This document shows positions 59,843 through 64,000 of a stretch of DNA of 64,000 bases, piece after piece. The stretch comes from Lepisosteus oculatus (lineage: Eukaryota; Chordata; Actinopteri; Semionotiformes; Lepisosteidae). A program made the position numbers and the translations under genes. Positions within the stretch are counted from its first letter, which is position 1. Every line of letters starts with the position of its first letter. The notes under the pieces are model-generated. The model did no database searches, had not been told where the DNA came from, and worked only from the letters and a program-made list of their open reading frames with translations. Location of the stretch: NCBI RefSeq assembly GCF_040954835.1, contig NC_090696.1, positions 53,040,222 to 53,104,221 on the forward strand. Reading direction: 5' to 3'.

Positions 59843-60373
59843 TTAACAATTATCTACGCTAAAGTGCTGAACCCAGCTAGATGATGTGACATCTTATCAG
59901 GAAGAGAAGTGAGAACTTAAGGGGAAAATTTAAGAGAGACATATTGTGGAATTTAGCCAGGACACATGGGGTTGAAACCTCTGCTCTACAAACTGTCCCT
60001 GGGGACTTTTAATAACCTCTTGCAGCACAATTTCTCCACTCACTGTACTGGGACATTCCTTTGGAAATTCTGGTTCAAAGGGAAGAGCATTATCTATTGT
60101 TTCAATTACACCACTTACACAAGCAACCCTTTTCTTTTGGGGTCTCCTATCACAGTACTGACTAAAATCAAGCTAAAAGGTGGTAACACTGCTTTTTATA
60201 AACATATATTAGAGTGTAACATCAGTAGTTCATGCCTGAGGTAAATATGAGCTTAAATTTCCAAAATTATGAAAAACAGCAGCTCTTGGTTTCACTTTAA
60301 TAATTAAAAAATAAATTAATCACATACTGTTGAAACAGGATATATATGACATCAAAAACAAACAAAAACTTAC

Positions 60374-60435
60374 TGTATAAACCATGTTTCCTAAAAGCAG
60401 GTAGTCCGTAGTTTTTCCATTTCCAAACACGGTAT
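60374..60435 (-). CDS. atp8a1: atp8a1 exon (VFGNGKTTDYLLLGN)
   Basis: 62 bases encoding TVFGNGKTTDYLLLGNMVYT (the Asp codon before it is split). Acceptor TTTGTAG, donor GTAAGT. A loop and the start of the next membrane helix. Confidence 0.95.
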
Positions 60436-61093
60436 CTACAAAGTGAATCAAAAATAAGCTTTATGCTGTTAATTTGTTGTGACCAAAAACTGATAGAAAG
60501 AAAAAAAGTACTTGTGTTGTTTGGTAACTTTTGAATTATTTTTAAGAAGAATATTTTGTCTATTGGAAAGACCTAAAACTCCTACAGTGTTGTAGACTTT
60601 ATTTAAATAACTTCCAGTTCTCTAATTGGGGTGTATTATAACGTTTACGTACACAAAATGTAAAACACCAAAACTATGTGAAGATGCGCCAGCATTTTGC
60701 TACAATTAATTTTATAAAACCATCTTTTGAACTGTGTTTTTCAAAAGCAAATAACATTATACTGCTATATGCTTTAAAATATTAATGCAATCAAAAATTG
60801 ATGTAATAAATGTTTAATATGAAAATTAGAACTAAATAAGACAATCAAAAGTGAGTTTTTCTGTTTTGTCTATAGAATGCTACATGTCTGTGTGTTCCAT
60901 TAAACCCTCAGACTATTCAAGTTCATGACATCATTTTGCAAAATGTTTGTTGTTTGTATTGTACAATAAGCTTTGTTTTGGTAAACATAAGCTATGTACA
61001 TTTTAACATTCTTTTCAAACACATGAGCTTCGTGCAGTGATTTATTTAGATAAGGTGTTAGTTTTCTAGAATCATCAGTCTCTTGTTGCTTAC
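60436..61093 (-). other. atp8a1 intron
   Basis: 0.66-kb AT-rich intron; nothing recognised. Confidence 0.85.
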
Positions 61094-61172
61094 CATGCTG
61101 GTAAGCTTTCAGTGGAAACCAAAACAGAATAACTGAGTGGAAGAGGCCATTCAGACAATGAGCCCAGAAAAC
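61094..61172 (-). CDS. atp8a1: atp8a1 exon ([13 protein letters not shown])
   Basis: 79 bases encoding [26 protein letters not shown], a membrane helix region. Acceptor TCCTCTAG, donor GTAAGC. One base carries to the next exon. Confidence 0.95.
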
Positions 61173-63411
61173 CTAGAGGAAAACAAAAATCCATGAGAAC
61201 CATTGTAGATGAACCAACTCAGTGAACTCTGACCCAACTCTTTATTTGTGCTTAAGATTCACTAAGTGAGTTTTTGTCAATCCACCACAGTGGATTTTTT
61301 TTTTTTACAGACAGGCACTTTGTCTCCGTTAGCTCAACTGGATGGGTGTAAGGGGAACATTTTTGAAAATTTACTTAAATTTCAGGAGCCTGCAAACCAA
61401 TAGCAAAAACAAATCAATTACAACAGCACATTAAAATTCTTATACAGTAAAGCTCCACTCATATACAACGTGTAGCAAAAAGCAATACAAGAAATAACAT
61501 ACACAACTTACATGGTAGGTCTTTAAGAAACCATTCAAAGTTTAATTTTAATTTATTAAAATAACTGATTTTATATTCATATTAAATCTCCAACACTATG
61601 TGTTTGAGATTAAGATTTTAAATCTCTTTTAAAACAGCTATCTGTGAAGTAAGATTTGTATGTAATACACACTGTAATCTCTTTAAAAAAAACATACAAA
61701 TTACCTTCAACTTAATTTATGTTAACTTTAATTTTAATTATATCTTAAATATGTAGAAATATGTATAGCACTGTTATTGCTTCATTTTATCCTGTGTATT
61801 TGTTTTTGTACTAAATATCTTAAAAGACTGTTTCCTGTGTGTTATTTCAGTAAAATGTTTTTTTGGTGGCCCTGAGGATGCAGTGCTATTAAGTTCAGAA
61901 TGGCTTGGATAACTAGCTAACCTTTCTCCTTTGGTGATCTTCTTCACTTCATCTGACAGAAACCACAGGTGGGCGTTGTGGGGGGGGGGCAATGAGAAAG
62001 GACCATCTCAAACATTTCTTATTCCATTCACTTTCTGTCACGCTTTTTATACATAGACTCCTTGGCATGACCTCATCACCTTTGTTCTCTAACCATAACA
62101 ATCCCGGGTGACATCGGCAGCAGCAGGGCAGCTATTCTCACAATACCCTTCCATGCTGAGAACACAGACTACACCCTAATATTGCGTCTTCCCTGGGATC
62201 TTGTGTGATGAATTTAGGTACAATTAGAACTTTAACCTAGTCAGCCTAATCCACATGAAATCACATTACAGGATGTTAAACCCTCCTAAAGCTGCAACAC
62301 GACACAGAAACAAACAAAATATCATTAGAAGAGTGAAGGAAAGATTTCTGAAATTTGAATTCTTGAAAGGCAGTCCTTTCAAAGCTGGACCGTATAAAAA
62401 TGCTAATAAACCAAATAAATGCTCAAAAACGCTGAGAATTTTTAAAATAAAATTGTGTTTAAGAGACACTAACATTATTACTTTTGTAGCATTATTTCAC
62501 ATTATATGTCTACATTCAAACTACAGAGAATTTGTTGCAGTAATTGAATATTGAGAAAATTATAGTAGGATCTGCACAACTACTCAGAAGTGGCCTAGAA
62601 AAAGCACTGCCCTTAGCTTTGGTGGTTCAAAGATTGGAATGTCAGGGATCTAAGCCAGCCTTATAAAGTAAACAGGCTCAATTTCTTGTTAAAACAAAAT
62701 CAACATTTTTCACAGCTGCACATTAATGAATAATGGTGTTGTGCCCCACCCCCTACAAACTTTATGGTAGTTCTTATTGTTCTCTGACCCCCTTCTCCAC
62801 AGGGGTCAGTAATCCATTTCCACATGACACTGGGAGAACATGAGTCTTGAAGACCACTAAACTACAGGAACAAATCATTCTTGGCAACAGCAGACAGCTT
62901 TATTAATAGCAGGGAAAAGCTAACAACCTCTCATCAAGAGAAATTCTGCCTGCTTGATCACAGCTCTGAAATTTTCATTTGGACATAAGAATCCCATGTG
63001 TCCATCAAAAATTTCATCATTATGCATACTCCTTCTTAATTAACTTTTAAGCTTTGGATATAGATACTATTAAGATGAATAAAGGAACATGTTAAATATG
63101 CTTTGATTACTATAGTAATCTGTAAATTAAGCATGGGTAAAAAAACACTTTTTTCACACAATATTACAGTCTTAAGTAGCATTGAGAATGATTTTTAAAC
63201 GTAAATGCACTAAAAACATATTAGGGGAATGCAGCAGTTCATACAATACTGTTTCAGCATCCATATGTAGTCACCAAAACAAATATAATATCTCAAGGTC
63301 TGAGGTTTGCATTCCAGTGAAATTGTTCTGCTGAACGTACAATGATTGCGTATTATCTTTGGATCTCCACCAAAGGTAATAATAATAAGAGCAAGAATAC
63401 ACAGAAATCAC
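61173..63411 (-). other. atp8a1 2.2-kb intron
   Basis: AT-rich. The patch at 61930-62180 is less AT-rich (nine Gs at 61981-61989, CCCGGGTGACATCGGCAGC near 62103), without an open gene or known repeat. Confidence 0.8.
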
Positions 63412-63534
63412 CTTAGTATTGAAGCCCATTGCATTCTGAGACGTCTTGTACAATTCGGGGTACTTGAGCATATTTTCTTTACGGCAAGACCTCTCAAATA
63501 TTCCAAGAGTTAGGGGAGGGAGAGCAGTAAAAAT
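63412..63534 (-). CDS. atp8a1: atp8a1 exon, first in window ([16 protein letters not shown])
   Basis: ATP8A1 is the P4-ATPase that moves phosphatidylserine from the outer to the cytosolic leaflet, working with a CDC50/TMEM30 subunit. This exon (41 codons, phase 0) encodes [20 protein letters not shown] and [17 protein letters not shown], between membrane helices near the C-terminal end. Acceptor TTTTCAG, donor GTGATT. With the eight exons to its left it gives 267 codons including the stop, all in register, so the C-terminal quarter looks intact. The catalytic DKTG and nucleotide-binding parts lie to the right of the window. ATP8A1 rather than ATP8A2 is chosen from the sequence and from shisa3 next door. 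Confidence 0.96.
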
Positions 63535-64000
63535 CTGAAAAGAATAATATATATAACTATACATCACTGCATATACAATTCCTCACCAGCATCAAGACAG
63601 AAACATATGCATGGCCACAGGAGAAAAAAGGGTGAAAAAAAAGATTCTAAACAAAAAGAAAATTCAGAAAAGAGGTCAGTTAAATGAAACTGATATTTAC
63701 AAATTATTTCCATCTATTGGCAGTAAATTAATTGTTATTGTGCTACTTATAAACAACAAAGACAAATAGTCATGTTCTGATCAACATGTCTATTGAAAAG
63801 AACAACAATGTAAAGCCCCTTAGAGTATCATTAAGTAAACAGCTTTATTGGAAGTGGAAAATAATCTTAAGGTTATTATAATGTTTCATGTTAGTTCAAT
63901 TTTTATTCACTATTTATGAGTGAGCTCACTTATGTTGAATTTAATTTTTCTTTGTTAAAACCACGTATACCGTGTTGTGTGTGCAGTGCCAAATTAGGCA
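63535..64000 (-). other. atp8a1 intron, cut by window edge
   Basis: AT-rich; the upstream exons lie beyond position 64000. Confidence 0.85.

Larger units (their letters stand above)
55977..60373 (-). other. atp8a1 4.4-kb intron
   Basis: Holds a SINE, a Tc1 relic with a nested MITE and a 5S-SINE. Positions 58260-59330 are AT-rich with nothing recognised; TCTAAGACTTTTGCACAG at 58240-58257 looks like a lone Tc1-type end. Confidence 0.8.

Overview
The window is vertebrate nuclear DNA, most likely from a ray-finned fish. It carries two host genes with GT-AG introns, shisa3 on the + strand and the 3' end of atp8a1 on the - strand, set in dense fish-type repeats: Tc1/mariner relics, a 5S rRNA-derived SINE, a tRNA-like SINE with a CATCCATC-type tail, L1 relics, a Ty3/gypsy element and endogenous retroviruses. 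The species cannot be fixed from the sequence. Several repeats look like those of non-teleost ray-finned fish, but that is an impression.

Positions 1-20800 are a retroelement cluster. Three copies of one endogenous retrovirus (ERV) family lie in the same (-) orientation: copy A (1-609, running off the left edge), copy B (4155-12465, a full provirus with two 409-bp LTRs and a TAAT target duplication) and copy C (about 13050-14712, only LTR, leader and matrix region). Copy B has a gammaretrovirus-like pol and a short gamma-type env. However, gag and pro are linked by a U UUA AAC slippery site in the -1 arrangement, its primer binding site matches tRNA-Ser, and copy C of the same family matches tRNA-Lys. 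Copy B sits inside what looks like an older + strand LTR with a tRNA-Asn-like primer site. A Ty3/gypsy element (14948-20154, - strand) follows, with LTRs, primer site and polypurine tract recognisable and pol broken by three frameshifts. L1 ORF1 and ORF2 relics lie at both edges of the cluster.

Positions 21800-26640 hold shisa3: upstream region, exon 1 (23476-23746), a 2.2-kb intron, exon 2 (25973-26448) and a poly(A) signal. Together the exons encode 248 residues.

Positions 26640-64000 hold the tail-to-tail neighbour atp8a1. Its last nine coding exons (30898-63534) are present with consistent phases and add up to exactly 267 codons including the stop. The gene continues to the right of the window. 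Its introns are full of repeats: two 5S-SINEs, three Tc1 relics (one with a nested MITE), a mosaic repeat family with internal inversions, short interstitial telomeric repeats and a pre-miRNA-sized hairpin. The shisa3/atp8a1 pair is the arrangement known from other vertebrates and mirrors the SHISA2/ATP8A2 pair.
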